A stretch of 64,000 nt of DNA from Variovorax sp. CF313 (GCF_000282635.1 NZ_AKIW01000007.1:78817-142816), one strand, 5' to 3'; counted from the stretch's first letter, positions 27,979 through 37,426 are shown. The notes: generated by a model not told the origin, from the sequence alone. Program-made: numbers and translations.

Positions 27979-30900
27979 TCAATCCGCCGTCGGCACTTCC
28001 CGCCAGTTCAGCAGCCGCAGCGTGGTACCGGCCGGCGGCGTGAAGCCAACGTTGCGCAGGTCGCCGCGCACGTCGCCGGAGATCAGGCGCACCTTGCCGT
28101 CGACGCCCACGAACTTGAGATCGGTGATCGCGGTGCTGTACTGCGCGTACGCGACGCCGCTCGCCAGCACTGTACGGCCCGTGTTGAAGTCGATGGCGTA
28201 GACCCGGCTCTGGCCTGAGGGGCTGCACGCATCGCCGCTGGTGAGCAGCGAAGAGAACGCCACGATGCCGTTGAAAGAGGTCGGGCTCGCCACCAGGCGC
28301 AGGCCGATGCGGCCTTCCGTGCCCAGGTCGAGGTACCACCCGGGCGAACTGGTGGGTACGACGGTGCCGCTCACGAGATCGGTGACCGCGGTGAGCGAAC
28401 TGCGCGTCACGGGCATCGTGCTGTCGGCCGGCTTGAAGGCGGTGGCGGTTCCGTCGATGACGGCATAGAAGCTCTGCGCCGCGGCGGAGTTGATGTCGCT
28501 CGAATCGAGCAGCTGTCCGGTGCCCACCATCACGTAGCGCTTGCGGGTCGAGGGCTGGATCTGCACCAGGGGGCGCGAAGTGATGGGCTGGGCGTTCGGG
28601 GTCGTGGCGCCATCGGTGAAGAGGGCGATCTTGGCCGGTGCCGGGTAGGCCGCGGTCGAGCCTGCGGGGGCGGTCACGTCGAAGCGCCAGAGCTGGCCGT
28701 TGAGGTCGCCGACGTAGATTGCGTCGGCCGTGCCGTCGGTCAGGTCGGAAATGAAGGCCGTGGCGTGGGTCATGCCGTTGGCTGTCGCGCCGGTGCTCAC
28801 CTTCTGCAGCAGCGCGCCGGTTTGCGGATGCACGAAGTAGAGATAGCCGTTGTGGCTGCTGTTGTCGTTGTGGTAGCCCGAGGTCAGCACCACCACCCAG
28901 CCGTAGCGCTTGGTCTTCAGGACCAGGGGCGCGCCGTAGCTGAAGCCCATGTCCGCATCCGTGAACTCCCACAGCACCTTGCCCGCCACGATGGTTTCAT
29001 CGGTCATCGCGGCCGGATCGGTCACGTCGATGGCGTAGAAGCTCTTGCCGCCCTTGCCGAGGCCGCCCACCAGCAGCGAATGCCAGTTCGACCCGGTGGC
29101 CGCGAAGGTGCCGCCGGCGCGGGCGAAGTCGACATCGACCACCTCGGGCGTCGCATCGACGTAGTACTTGTGCAGGTAGTTCGGGTTGCCCAGCTGGGCC
29201 AGGCCATCTGCGGCAGGCGTGGCAGGGGAGCTGGGTCCGTTGAAGAGGGCGCTCGGCACATAGGCGAACTGTTCGAGGCCGGCGTTGGTGCCGGTGAGTT
29301 CGCCGCGGAATGCGTGCAGCATGCCGTCATTCGCGGCGGCGTAGACCATCGTGGGGCGCGCGGCCTTGGCAGTCTTGAAGGCTGCGTAGCCGGGGTTCAC
29401 CGCGTCGGAGTAGCTCGATGCGGGCGGGCCGACGGGCTTCACCTTCGAGTTGACGATGTCGCCCAGTAGCTTGCTGCGAAGCCGGTAAGGCTTGGTCCCG
29501 TCGGACGCCGTCTTTTCCTGGCTGCGATCACCGCGCAGGTAGTTCAGGTAGTTGGCGCTGTCGTCGCCGGAGACATAGAGCGTGTCGAGCGCGGCCGCCT
29601 GGCTGCCCGTGCCGGTGGTGAGGCTGCCGATGCGGAATGGCACGCCGGCCGTGCCGCTCCATGTGACGATGCGGCGGTTGGTGTCCCAGCCCGTGCCGGC
29701 GAACTGTGCCGCGAGCTTGTCGGTACTGCTCCATGCCGCCGTGAGCGAGGGCGTGCCGTCGGCGGCAAAGCTGATGCTGCTTGCGCTCACGACGCCGGTC
29801 CAGTCCTGGGCGTCGTATTGGGAGGCATACGAAGCCGAGCCGGTGGCCGCAACCTGCAGGGCCGAGAGCGAGAACGAAGTGGTGTACGCCTGGATGGCAT
29901 TCACGATACGCTCGAAGGCTTGCGTCAGGCCGCTCACCATGGTGTCGGGTCGGCCTGCGGCAAAGTAATTGTCCGGACGCGGCTGCGTCAGGTTGGCGGC
30001 GCGCGCGTCGGTCAGCGTCTCGCCGCTGGTCGACCACCAGTCCAGCGGAATGGTGCCAGCGAAGGTGTAGGGATCGAAGTTGGCCGGCAGCTTCTTCTGG
30101 TCCAGTCCGCCGAACTTGGCAGCGAGGTAGAACTGGTTGTTGTATTGGAAGGGCTGCTCCAGCACGTCCACCCAGTAGGTGCTGACGGTCTGCTTGCCGA
30201 TGGTGTTGGCCTGCCCCGCCACGTCGGGACGGATGTCCTTGGTGTTGGCGTCGAAGGCCAGGCCCGCGATGTAGGCGGAGTTGTTGCGGCCGCTGTAGTC
30301 GTTGGTGTTGCCGAGGTCGCCCAGGCCCTGCAGCGCGCCGACGCGGTTGGTGGCCGTGACCGCGTTGACGGTGTTGTCGGCCGCCACCTCATCAGGCATG
30401 GCGGGCTCGCGGGTGCGGTAGGTGGTGTTGCCGGCCACGTTCTTGTCGACGTGGGTGTAGATGTCGCCGATGCCCAGCACGAAGTTGCGCTGGCACGAAT
30501 ACTGGATCGGATCGGCCCAGTTGGTGATCACGGGGAAACCGTCGACCCAGCTGGTCTTCGTGGGGGCATCGGCAGTCCCCATCGAGCTCCAGGCCGCGAC
30601 GTTGCCGAGGTTCCTGTAATACCGCATGACCGCGTAGTAAAGCTCGCTGACCGGATCGTAGCTCTTGTAGTCGCCCGGAAGGATCTGGCCGAACTTGTTC
30701 AGGTAGTTCATCACGCCGCTGTCCGAGACGGCCACGCCGGTCGCCGTCGTGGTCGCGGCCGCATCGGCGGCGTCAGGGTTGCGGATGAAGGTGCCATCGA
30801 CCTCGCTCCACTCCTTGCTCGCGTTGGCCGCGGGTGCCTGACCAGGTGTCGGTGCATTCGGCCCGACGAATTTCTGCTGGGCACGCAGCACGCCGCCGTC

Positions 30901-32169
30901 TCGCTGGTCACTGCTGTCGTTCAGGTAGCCGAAGGCGCTGAAGCGCATCTTGTTGGCGTACTTCTGGATCAGGCCTTCGGGTTTGTAGTTGGCGCCGTAG
31001 GCTTTGCAGTTGGCTTCGAGTCCACCGGCTGCGGCCGAAGGGTCGCACACCTTCACGCGCATCGTGAAATCGCCGTCGGCTGGCCCGGTCTGGGTGAATC
31101 GCGTGAAGGTGTTGTTCGACGAGGGGGTGCGCCACTGGAACTGCATTACTGCGCCACCGGTATTCTCGTAATATTCGATCTGCACGCGAAATTGCTGGCC
31201 CGCGGTGAGAGCGATGGTCGCCGAGTCGTTGGTGGTCGGTGCGTGATTGGTCCAGTTGTCGATGCGCAGGTCGTTGTTGCCGAAGTTGCCGTTGCCGGTC
31301 TTGACCCAGAGCCGAACGCCGTCGTCGCTGATGATGCGGAACGTGTAGTTTCCGGCCTCGGGTGCCGTATACGTGCCCGTGAATCTCGCCGAGAAGTTGT
31401 CGGCATTGATGCCGGCTACCGGAGCGCCGGTGCCCCAGTCGTGGTCGGCAGTGTCCGCGGTGACGGTGGCAATCACCGGGTTGCTGAGGTTGACGTTGTT
31501 GAAATACTGCGCCGTCATCGTGCGGTTGCCGCCCGTGGCGGTCATGTTCATCTTGAAGCCGCGGTTGGTGATGCTCGTTGTCAGCGCGGTGGCGCTGTTG
31601 AACGGCGTGGCGCCTGCAATGGCACTGGCTGGAACCGTACGATCGGGGAACAGGCCGCGATTGCCGTGCCAGGCTTTCTCGAGGATGGTGGTGGTGGCCG
31701 TGTCGACCACGCGCCGCCCGCCCGTCATGGCCCAGCGGAAGGGGTCGATGGTGGGGGTGGAGGCCCAGTTCAGGAAGTTGCCGCTCCACTTGTCGTCGTT
31801 GGCGCCGGTGCAGGTGCGGTTGGTGGCGGCACCGGCCGGGTAGAAGTAGCTGGAGTCGCCCTTGTCGGTGGTGCTGACGCCGTTGGCGGTGGTGTCGACC
31901 TGGTAAAGGTAGCACTTGCCCGGATCGAAGTAGCCCAGGTAATTGGTGTCGCTGGAGTAGTCGCCGACGTGGGCCGTGCGCGATGCCGTGGGCCACTCCA
32001 CCGACAGCGCCAGCGCCAGGTTGCCCGGAACCTCCGAGGTCGAGAACACCGGCTGGTTGGCGAGGTTGGCCGCCGAGGCGATCAAGGTGCTGCAGAGCAC
32101 CAGCCCGAGGCCGGTGGCGACGCCCGCGCGGCGCAATGCGCGAACGGACGAATGAATTCTTGTTTTCAT
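27979..32169 (-). CDS. pilY1: PilY1-type pilus tip/assembly protein with a PA14-like insert
   Basis: 1396 aa from the ATG at 32169, with a signal peptide (GVATGLGLVLCSTLIASAA). The C-terminal half is the PilY1 beta-propeller, with MVYAAANDGMLHAFRGE, SLLVGGLGKGGKSFYAIDVT, WEFTDADMGFSYGAP and the calcium-site region DLTDGTADAIYVGDLNGQLW. Residues about 220-350 resemble a PA14 domain (FTGTYTAPEAGNYTFRI, DDGVRLWV, QFRVQIEYYENTGGA), a fold that often binds carbohydrate. PilY1 promotes pilus extension and adhesion. It is the last gene of the minor-pilin operon. The upstream extension of the frame to 32394 lies inside pilX and is rejected. Confidence 0.93.
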   Translation of the reverse strand: MKTRIHSSVRALRRAGVATGLGLVLCSTLIASAANLANQPVFSTSEVPGNLALALSVEWPTASRTAHVGDYSSDTNYLGYFDPGKCYLYQVDTTANGVSTTDKGDSSYFYPAGAATNRTCTGANDDKWSGNFLNWASTPTIDPFRWAMTGGRRVVDTATTTILEKAWHGNRGLFPDRTVPASAIAGATPFNSATALTTSITNRGFKMNMTATGGNRTMTAQYFNNVNLSNPVIATVTADTADHDWGTGAPVAGINADNFSARFTGTYTAPEAGNYTFRIISDDGVRLWVKTGNGNFGNNDLRIDNWTNHAPTTNDSATIALTAGQQFRVQIEYYENTGGAVMQFQWRTPSSNNTFTRFTQTGPADGDFTMRVKVCDPSAAAGGLEANCKAYGANYKPEGLIQKYANKMRFSAFGYLNDSSDQRDGGVLRAQQKFVGPNAPTPGQAPAANASKEWSEVDGTFIRNPDAADAAATTTATGVAVSDSGVMNYLNKFGQILPGDYKSYDPVSELYYAVMRYYRNLGNVAAWSSMGTADAPTKTSWVDGFPVITNWADPIQYSCQRNFVLGIGDIYTHVDKNVAGNTTYRTREPAMPDEVAADNTVNAVTATNRVGALQGLGDLGNTNDYSGRNNSAYIAGLAFDANTKDIRPDVAGQANTIGKQTVSTYWVDVLEQPFQYNNQFYLAAKFGGLDQKKLPANFDPYTFAGTIPLDWWSTSGETLTDARAANLTQPRPDNYFAAGRPDTMVSGLTQAFERIVNAIQAYTTSFSLSALQVAATGSASYASQYDAQDWTGVVSASSISFAADGTPSLTAAWSSTDKLAAQFAGTGWDTNRRIVTWSGTAGVPFRIGSLTTGTGSQAAALDTLYVSGDDSANYLNYLRGDRSQEKTASDGTKPYRLRSKLLGDIVNSKVKPVGPPASSYSDAVNPGYAAFKTAKAARPTMVYAAANDGMLHAFRGELTGTNAGLEQFAYVPSALFNGPSSPATPAADGLAQLGNPNYLHKYYVDATPEVVDVDFARAGGTFAATGSNWHSLLVGGLGKGGKSFYAIDVTDPAAMTDETIVAGKVLWEFTDADMGFSYGAPLVLKTKRYGWVVVLTSGYHNDNSSHNGYLYFVHPQTGALLQKVSTGATANGMTHATAFISDLTDGTADAIYVGDLNGQLWRFDVTAPAGSTAAYPAPAKIALFTDGATTPNAQPITSRPLVQIQPSTRKRYVMVGTGQLLDSSDINSAAAQSFYAVIDGTATAFKPADSTMPVTRSSLTAVTDLVSGTVVPTSSPGWYLDLGTEGRIGLRLVASPTSFNGIVAFSSLLTSGDACSPSGQSRVYAIDFNTGRTVLASGVAYAQYSTAITDLKFVGVDGKVRLISGDVRGDLRNVGFTPPAGTTLRLLNWREVPTAD

Positions 32170-32183
32170 GATTCGCCTGTGCC

Positions 32184-32828
32184 CTATTCGGGCTTGGTGA
32201 AGGAGGCTTGCAGGAATACCTGCGTGTCGCGCGGACCGTCGGCGCGAACGGAGATCCGGTAGATGGGCGGACTGGGAATGGACGGGCCGGGCGTGCTCAG
32301 CTGGCTCTGGTCGCCGCCCAGCGTTTCGGTGCTCGACGGGGTATAGACGCAGCCGCTCTTGCCGATGGTCGAGAAAGCGCCAGTGGTGTTGCACATGCGG
32401 TCGATCACGTAGCGCACGGTGACGCCGCCGCTGCCCGTGATGGCGCTGCCGGTCGGCGTGAAGGTGTTGCCGGCCACGTCGGGCCCGGTCAGCGTGGTCT
32501 TCTTCAGCAGAACCTGCGGGATGCCGTGTTCATTGGCCTGCAGCTGGACCGCGCTGTAGTTCGCCGTCGGCAGATTGGCGGCGGTCGCAGTCGTTTGGAC
32601 GAGCGCACCGCCGGTCTGGAACTCCGTCATCGCCTTCGCGATGGCGAGTTCGCCCTGGTTGACCAGATCGCGCTTGAAAGCGAGGTTGCCGGCTCCAAAG
32701 AGCGAGTTGCCCGTCGACCGCATGATGGCCACGCCACCGGCGAGCAGCACCACGAGGATGATCAGGCAGAACAGCAGCACCACGCCGCGCTCGCGCGCCG
32801 GGCCGTGCATCTTGGAAAGTGTTTTCAT
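32184..32828 (-). CDS. pilX: Minor pilin assembly protein PilX
   Basis: 214 aa. A charged N-terminus (MKTLSKMHGPARERG) is followed by a single hydrophobic helix, VVLLFCLIILVVLLAGGVAI. The normal prepilin glycine precedes it (G15|V16), though the N-terminal pattern is less canonical than in the other pilins, as is usual for PilX. Two cysteines lie in the C-terminal half. The start overlaps the pilW stop (ATGA), and pilY1 begins 14 bp after the pilX stop. Confidence 0.9.
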   Translation of the reverse strand: MKTLSKMHGPARERGVVLLFCLIILVVLLAGGVAIMRSTGNSLFGAGNLAFKRDLVNQGELAIAKAMTEFQTGGALVQTTATAANLPTANYSAVQLQANEHGIPQVLLKKTTLTGPDVAGNTFTPTGSAITGSGGVTVRYVIDRMCNTTGAFSTIGKSGCVYTPSSTETLGGDQSQLSTPGPSIPSPPIYRISVRADGPRDTQVFLQASFTKPE

Positions 32829-34057
32829 GGGAAAGGCAGCAACAGCATGTTGCGAAGCGGGATGGTGGTGTCGATGACGCGGTAGCGGAAATTCCGGTCG
32901 GAGGTCGCGATGGTCAGGGTGCGCTGGCTCGCCGCGGCGAGATCGCCGAAGATGGTCAGGCTGGCCGGGGTGACGGGTTCCTTCTCGAACAGGCTGCCTC
33001 GCATGACCAGCGCAACGCGCGCCGCCACGATGTGGCGCATGGTGTCGGGCGCGAGCATGAGGGTGCCGATGGTGTAGCCCGCGGTGGCAGGATCGATCCA
33101 TGTGTCGACGGTGCCATTGCTGTCGGTGTCGACGCCGTACACCGCGTACATGGCGACGACGCCGTCGGCCAGCGCCTGCATGGCCGAGGCGTCGGTGCCC
33201 TCGTCGCTGCCGGTGCCGGCCGCTCGCAGCAGGTCATAGGCGACGAGCGTGCGATTGGCGTTCACGCCGATCAGCTGGAACTGCAGGTTGTTGGCGCCCA
33301 CATTGCCGAGTGGCGTGAAGAGCGCTGTGCCGTCCGCCGCGAGCGTGGCAAGCGACTTGGTGGCGCCGGTCGAGGTGAAGTAGCGCCCGCCCATGGGCAG
33401 GACTTCGTTGCCCGCCGCGGCGAATGCCGTCGCGTCCGTCACGTTCACCTGCTCGATCAGGCAGTCGGTCGTGCCTTCGAGGCTCACCAGTCCGATGTCG
33501 CCGTTGGCAAGGCCGATGGTGTTGTCCAGTCGCAGGTTGTTGTTGCCCGGGAAACCGGAGCGGATGCGGCGCGGCACGTCGCCCGCCGCTGCGTTGCCGC
33601 CCATGACCACGAGGGTGTCCGAGTCGCCGGAGTTGGCGCCCTTGGAAATCAGGAACGGCGCCAGCCGCAGATTGCCAGCCGCGGCGGCCCCTGAGCCGCC
33701 GAGCAGCGTGTCGAACGGCGCGGGAAACGCGGACGCGGTTCGCGGCAGGATGGTGGTGGCGGTGCCGCCGATGCTGCGCGCTGCGCTCAGCCGGCAACCG
33801 AACAGCCCGCGCGTTCCGGTTTGCGCGAAGCCGGAGCCGGCGCTTCGCAGTACGCGGTCGATCATGTAGGTGGCATAGGAGCCGCTCTGGTTCATGTCGT
33901 TGGTTGAGGTGGTGCTGCGCTTGTGCGTCTCGCCGACCGTGACGACGCTGGTCACGGCGAGCACCACGACCAGGCCGATGACCAGCGCCACCAGCAGTTC
34001 GACCAGCGTCAGTCCGCGCTGCGCGGCGCGGGCAAAGGGCTTGGAACTGGCGTTCAT
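32825..34057 (-). CDS. pilW: Minor pilin PilW
   Basis: 410 aa from the ATG at 34057. The prepilin site is QRG|LTLVELLVALVIGLVVVLA, with Glu5 of the mature protein. A long head domain follows, as is typical of PilW, with QSGSYATYMIDRVLRSAGSGF. The long N-terminal extension of the same frame up to 34585 crosses pilV and is not coding. Its start overlaps the pilV stop and its stop overlaps the pilX start, both by 4 bp, so translation is coupled. Confidence 0.93.
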   Translation of the reverse strand: MNASSKPFARAAQRGLTLVELLVALVIGLVVVLAVTSVVTVGETHKRSTTSTNDMNQSGSYATYMIDRVLRSAGSGFAQTGTRGLFGCRLSAARSIGGTATTILPRTASAFPAPFDTLLGGSGAAAAGNLRLAPFLISKGANSGDSDTLVVMGGNAAAGDVPRRIRSGFPGNNNLRLDNTIGLANGDIGLVSLEGTTDCLIEQVNVTDATAFAAAGNEVLPMGGRYFTSTGATKSLATLAADGTALFTPLGNVGANNLQFQLIGVNANRTLVAYDLLRAAGTGSDEGTDASAMQALADGVVAMYAVYGVDTDSNGTVDTWIDPATAGYTIGTLMLAPDTMRHIVAARVALVMRGSLFEKEPVTPASLTIFGDLAAASQRTLTIATSDRNFRYRVIDTTIPLRNMLLLPFP

Positions 34058-34479
34058 GGTGTGAGCGGCAGCGCGACGCGCGTGGTGAGGCGGCTGTCCT
34101 GTTCGCTGCTTGTGCGCTGGGGGGGGCGCCAGGTGATGAGGATGTCGGCGGTATTGGTTGTGGTGTCTGCGGTGATCGTGACGCTGCCACCGGGCAGGCC
34201 GCCGGCTTGCGGGTTGCTGGCGCGGGCGTTCCACGAAGGGCTTCCGGCCGTGGGGTCGATCGACACTGTGCGCTTGGTCCACATGGTGGTCGCGATATCG
34301 TTGGCGATCAGGGCGGCGCGGTTGCGGTCTTCCGCATCGATCGACAGGCTGATCGCGCGCGCCTGCAGGCCGATCAGGCCCAGAATGCCCAGCGAGAACA
34401 GGAGGATCGAGATGAGGACTTCGATCAGCGCGACACCGGACTGCGAAGCGCGCGCGGAGGAGGGGTGCTGGTGTTTCAT
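34054..34479 (-). CDS. pilV: Minor pilin PilV
   Basis: 141 aa from the ATG at 34479 (MKHQHPSSARASQSG); a second ATG at 34491 would add four residues. The prepilin motif is QSG|VALIEVLISILLFSLGILG with the conserved Glu5, and LQARAISLSIDAEDRNRAALIANDIA follows in two pieces characteristic of PilV. The TGATG junction shares one base with the preceding fimT stop. PilV is a minor-pilin priming component. Confidence 0.92.
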   Translation of the reverse strand: MKHQHPSSARASQSGVALIEVLISILLFSLGILGLIGLQARAISLSIDAEDRNRAALIANDIATTMWTKRTVSIDPTAGSPSWNARASNPQAGGLPGGSVTITADTTTNTADILITWRPPQRTSSEQDSRLTTRVALPLTP

Positions 34480-35078
34480 CACGCGGGACATCCGTCGGGC
34501 TGGGTGTTGGAAAGTGTCTTGGCCGGGTCGCACAGGCGCACTTGCCCGCCAAGGGCGACCAGCACGCGCATCGGACGATCGGCATTGGGAATCGTGATGT
34601 CGTAGGCTGCAGCCGCGGCGCTGCATGCCACGCCGGTGCCGGGCGTGGCGTTGTCGACGACGCGTCCCAGGGAGTTGAAGCACAGCGTCGCGGGGCCGGT
34701 GATCCGGACGTTCGGGGCCAGGCCGGTCAGGCCGCCACCCTCGATAAACGTGGGGTCGTTCTCCTCGCCCGTGAGGAGCGGCACGAAGTTGACCGACCAG
34801 TTGGCGCCGTTGGCCACGGCGGTGAGACCGTCCGAGGGATTCGTATCGGCCGTCAGCGAGAACACGGTCTGGCGGCTGCGCCGCAGGGCCTCGGTCTGCG
34901 CAAGGCGAAGGCCGTTCTGCAGCGCGTCGGCGACGGTGCGTATGCGGCTGTTGCGTATCCATTCATTCATTGCCGGGAACGCCAGCGCCATCAGGATGCT
35001 CAGCAGCACCACCGTCACCATCATCTCGATCAGCGTGAAGCCGCGCGCGCCGTGCGGCGGATGGATGGGCGTCTTCAT
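34479..35078 (-). CDS. fimT: GspH/FimT-type minor pseudopilin
   Basis: 199 aa. The prepilin site is ARG|FTLIEMMVTVVLLSILMAL. NEWIRNSRIRTVADALQNGL and AQTEALRRSRQTVFSL follow, which fits the GspH/FimT/FimU family. The C-terminal head has three cysteines. The start shares a TGATG junction with the pilE stop. FimU is an equally fair name, since the family members are hard to tell apart by sequence. Confidence 0.9.
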   Translation of the reverse strand: MKTPIHPPHGARGFTLIEMMVTVVLLSILMALAFPAMNEWIRNSRIRTVADALQNGLRLAQTEALRRSRQTVFSLTADTNPSDGLTAVANGANWSVNFVPLLTGEENDPTFIEGGGLTGLAPNVRITGPATLCFNSLGRVVDNATPGTGVACSAAAAAYDITIPNADRPMRVLVALGGQVRLCDPAKTLSNTQPDGCPA

Positions 35079-35542
35079 CAGCAACCCGACTTCCTTGTTG
35101 TCCAGCCGGTGGTGCAGGCTGTCCAGCCCGAGCCCGCAGCAGTCGTGGCGCGGGTGTTCTGCTGGTCTACGGTGAACGTGAAACCATTGGTGGAGCCGCT
35201 GCCCACGGCCTGCGCTGTGAACGTCGTGGCAGTCAGCGTCGGGCAGGAAATGGTGAAACTGCCTGCCGCGGGCGGCGCGGCGCACGGCGAAATGAACGTG
35301 GTGGTGCCGACGGAGCTGTAGGTCCGGTTGTCCTGGAAGAACCGTTCCATGTTGGCGCGCAGCGTCGAAAGGGCGTTCTGGGCATCCACGAGCTGCCCGC
35401 GAAGCACGTAGTCCCGATAATTGGGGATCGCGATGGCAGCCAGGATCCCGATGATCGCCACGGTGATCATCACTTCGATCAGCGTGAAGCCGCTCGCAGG
35501 GAAGCGATGCGCGGCAACTCGATAGGGGGGCTTTTTGTTCAT
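35078..35542 (-). CDS. pilE: Minor pilin PilE
   Basis: 154 aa from the ATG at 35542 ([18 protein letters not shown]). The prepilin motif is [23 protein letters not shown], then [20 protein letters not shown] and [13 protein letters not shown], a pattern typical of PilE. Cysteines occur in the head, including the final residue. A GGAAGG ribosome binding site sits 11 bases before the start. It is the first gene of the pilE-fimT-pilV-pilW-pilX-pilY1 operon. Confidence 0.93.
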   Translation of the reverse strand: MNKKPPYRVAAHRFPASGFTLIEVMITVAIIGILAAIAIPNYRDYVLRGQLVDAQNALSTLRANMERFFQDNRTYSSVGTTTFISPCAAPPAAGSFTISCPTLTATTFTAQAVGSGSTNGFTFTVDQQNTRATTAAGSGWTACTTGWTTRKSGC

Positions 35543-35591
35543 CAAGGGACACCTTCCGGGGGGCCAAAATGGCCGGGCGCGCATGAGGCGC

Positions 35592-35624
35592 AACAATTAA
35601 AGACAATTGTTAGAGAATGTCTCT
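35592..35624. promoter_or_regulatory. Two adjacent inverted repeats in the pilE/pglL divergent gap
   Basis: AACAATT (35592-35598) and AATTGTT (35605-35611) are perfect inverted arms with a 6-base spacer. AGAGA (35612-35616) and TCTCT (35620-35624) follow directly. They stand out as AT-rich against the GC-rich surroundings and lie where promoters for both divergent genes are expected. The binding protein is unknown. Confidence 0.5.
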
Positions 35625-35702
35625 CGCGGCTCTTTTTCGCAAAGCCGCTCGTCTCCCGTCCACGGCCATTCGTCGGCTCGCCCGGTCGGCACAATCGGCG
35701 GA

Positions 35703-37403
35703 ATGACTTCCTGCGCAGCGCCTGCCGAGGCCGTCGCTCTCTCTTCGAAACCCATCGGCGCCGTACGCGCCGGGCTGGTCGCGTTTCCATTTCTCTGCCC
35801 GCTCGTGGCCGGTCCTTCGGTCCAGGCCTGGCAGTTGCTTGCCACCTGGGTCTGCCTCGCGGCGATGCTTCTGGCCATTCCTCCCGCAGTGCCGGCGCGC
35901 GGCATCTGGGCCTGGCTCGGCATCGCAACGGCGGTGGTCGTGCTTTTCTCCTCTCCATACGCCACAGCTGCTTCGTGGCTGCCCGCCATGGTGGTGCTCG
36001 CCGCCATGGCGGCGGCAGCTTGCGCGGGGGCGGGTATGGCGCGCGGCGGGGCGGCCACTTCGAGGGGGCTGGCAATGGGCTTGCTCGTTGCCGGCCTGGT
36101 CAGCGCCGTCCTCGGCCTGCTCCAGTACTACGGCCTCGCCGAGCCCTTGGGCCCCTGGACCACCTCACCCCCGATCGGCCAGGCCTACGGCAACCTGAGG
36201 CAGCGCAACCAGTTCGCCACGCTGATCAGCATGGCGCTCGTCGCGGCGCTGTGGCTCTACGCCGTGCAGGCTTCGCCGCGCAAACGGCGCGGGCTTGTAC
36301 TTGCTGCCTTGCTGTTGCTGGCAGCCCAGGCGGCATCAACCTCCCGGACGGGTTTGCTGCAACTGCTGTCGATCATTGGCGTCGCGAGTGTTATCGCCTG
36401 GAGGGAGCGCCGGAGTGTTCCTGCATCGGCCGGCCCTCGTGTTTTCAGCTTGCCGCCACCGGCCGCGATGCTGGCCGCGATTCCGCTCTATTTCGCCATC
36501 TGCTGGGTGCTGCCGCACCTGGTGGCTGGCGGCGGGGTGGAAGGAATGCTGCAGCGCCTCGAGAAGGGCGCGCCCGATGACCACAGCCGCCTGATCCTCT
36601 GGCACAACGTGCTTGCGCTGATTGCCGAGCGTCCCTGGACGGGCTGGGGCTGGGGCGAACTGAGTTTTGCCCACTACAGCACGCTGTACCCGGGCCCGCG
36701 ATTCTCCGAAATCCTGGACAACGCCCACAACCTGCCCCTGCACCTGGCCGTCGAGCTCGGCATTCCCGCGGCCGTGCTGATCTGCGGCGGCTTCGTCTGG
36801 ATGGTGCTTGCCGCCAGGCCGTGGCGCGAGCGCGATCCGGCGCGCCTGATGGCCTGGGGCGTGTTGGCCATGATCGTGCTGCACAGCCTGCTCGAGTACC
36901 CGCTTTGGTACGGGCCGTTCCAGTTGGTGTTCGGCCTGTGTCTCGGCATGCTCTGGCCGGGCCGGACGCCTGCCCGATTCCCAAAGGTGCGGGGGGTGTC
37001 TGCCTTCGCTGCGGCAGCGCTCATGGCGATCGTCGTGTACGCAGGCTGGGACTACGTCCGCATCAGCCAGATCTATATGCCGCGCAGCGAACGCCTGCCG
37101 GCGTACGAAGACGACACGCTCACCAAGCTGCGAGGTTCGTGGCTCTTCGGGCGCCAGGTGGGTTTTGCCGAACTGACGCTCACGACGGTGACTCCTGCCA
37201 ACGCGGCAGGGATGCACGCACTCGCCGAACGCACGCTGCACTTTTCACCGGAGCCGCGCGTCATCACCAAGCTGATCGAAAGCGCCGAGTTGCTTGGGCG
37301 CGAAGACGAAGCGCGGGCCCAGGCCGAGCGTTTCAGGATCGCCTTTCCCGCGGCGTTCAATCGCTGGCTCGAGGAGCCTGCGGGCGATGCGCCGGCGCCC
37401 TGA
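35703..37403 (+). CDS. PglL/TfpO-type O-oligosaccharyltransferase (Wzy_C family)
   Basis: 566 aa from the ATG at 35703. About ten membrane helices occupy the first 430 residues. The Wzy_C/PglL core includes GNLRQRNQFATLISMAL, TSRTGLLQL, DDHSRLILWHNVLALI, the large periplasmic loop and DNAHNLPLHLAVELG with its conserved His. The C-terminal ~120 residues are soluble and match the region found in such ligases. These enzymes transfer lipid-linked glycan to Ser/Thr of pilins, or ligate O-antigen. Its place next to the pilin genes and the glycan island favours pilin glycosylation. Confidence 0.87.
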   Translation: MTSCAAPAEAVALSSKPIGAVRAGLVAFPFLCPLVAGPSVQAWQLLATWVCLAAMLLAIPPAVPARGIWAWLGIATAVVVLFSSPYATAASWLPAMVVLAAMAAAACAGAGMARGGAATSRGLAMGLLVAGLVSAVLGLLQYYGLAEPLGPWTTSPPIGQAYGNLRQRNQFATLISMALVAALWLYAVQASPRKRRGLVLAALLLLAAQAASTSRTGLLQLLSIIGVASVIAWRERRSVPASAGPRVFSLPPPAAMLAAIPLYFAICWVLPHLVAGGGVEGMLQRLEKGAPDDHSRLILWHNVLALIAERPWTGWGWGELSFAHYSTLYPGPRFSEILDNAHNLPLHLAVELGIPAAVLICGGFVWMVLAARPWRERDPARLMAWGVLAMIVLHSLLEYPLWYGPFQLVFGLCLGMLWPGRTPARFPKVRGVSAFAAAALMAIVVYAGWDYVRISQIYMPRSERLPAYEDDTLTKLRGSWLFGRQVGFAELTLTTVTPANAAGMHALAERTLHFSPEPRVITKLIESAELLGREDEARAQAERFRIAFPAAFNRWLEEPAGDAPAP

Positions 37404-37426
37404 ACATCGGGGACTTGCCCGGTGAC

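Noticed and set aside
29818..32262. An 814-codon plus-strand frame antisense to pilY1
   Set aside because: Gly/Val/Arg-rich shadow. The minus strand carries the PilY1 signal peptide, PA14-like and propeller motifs.
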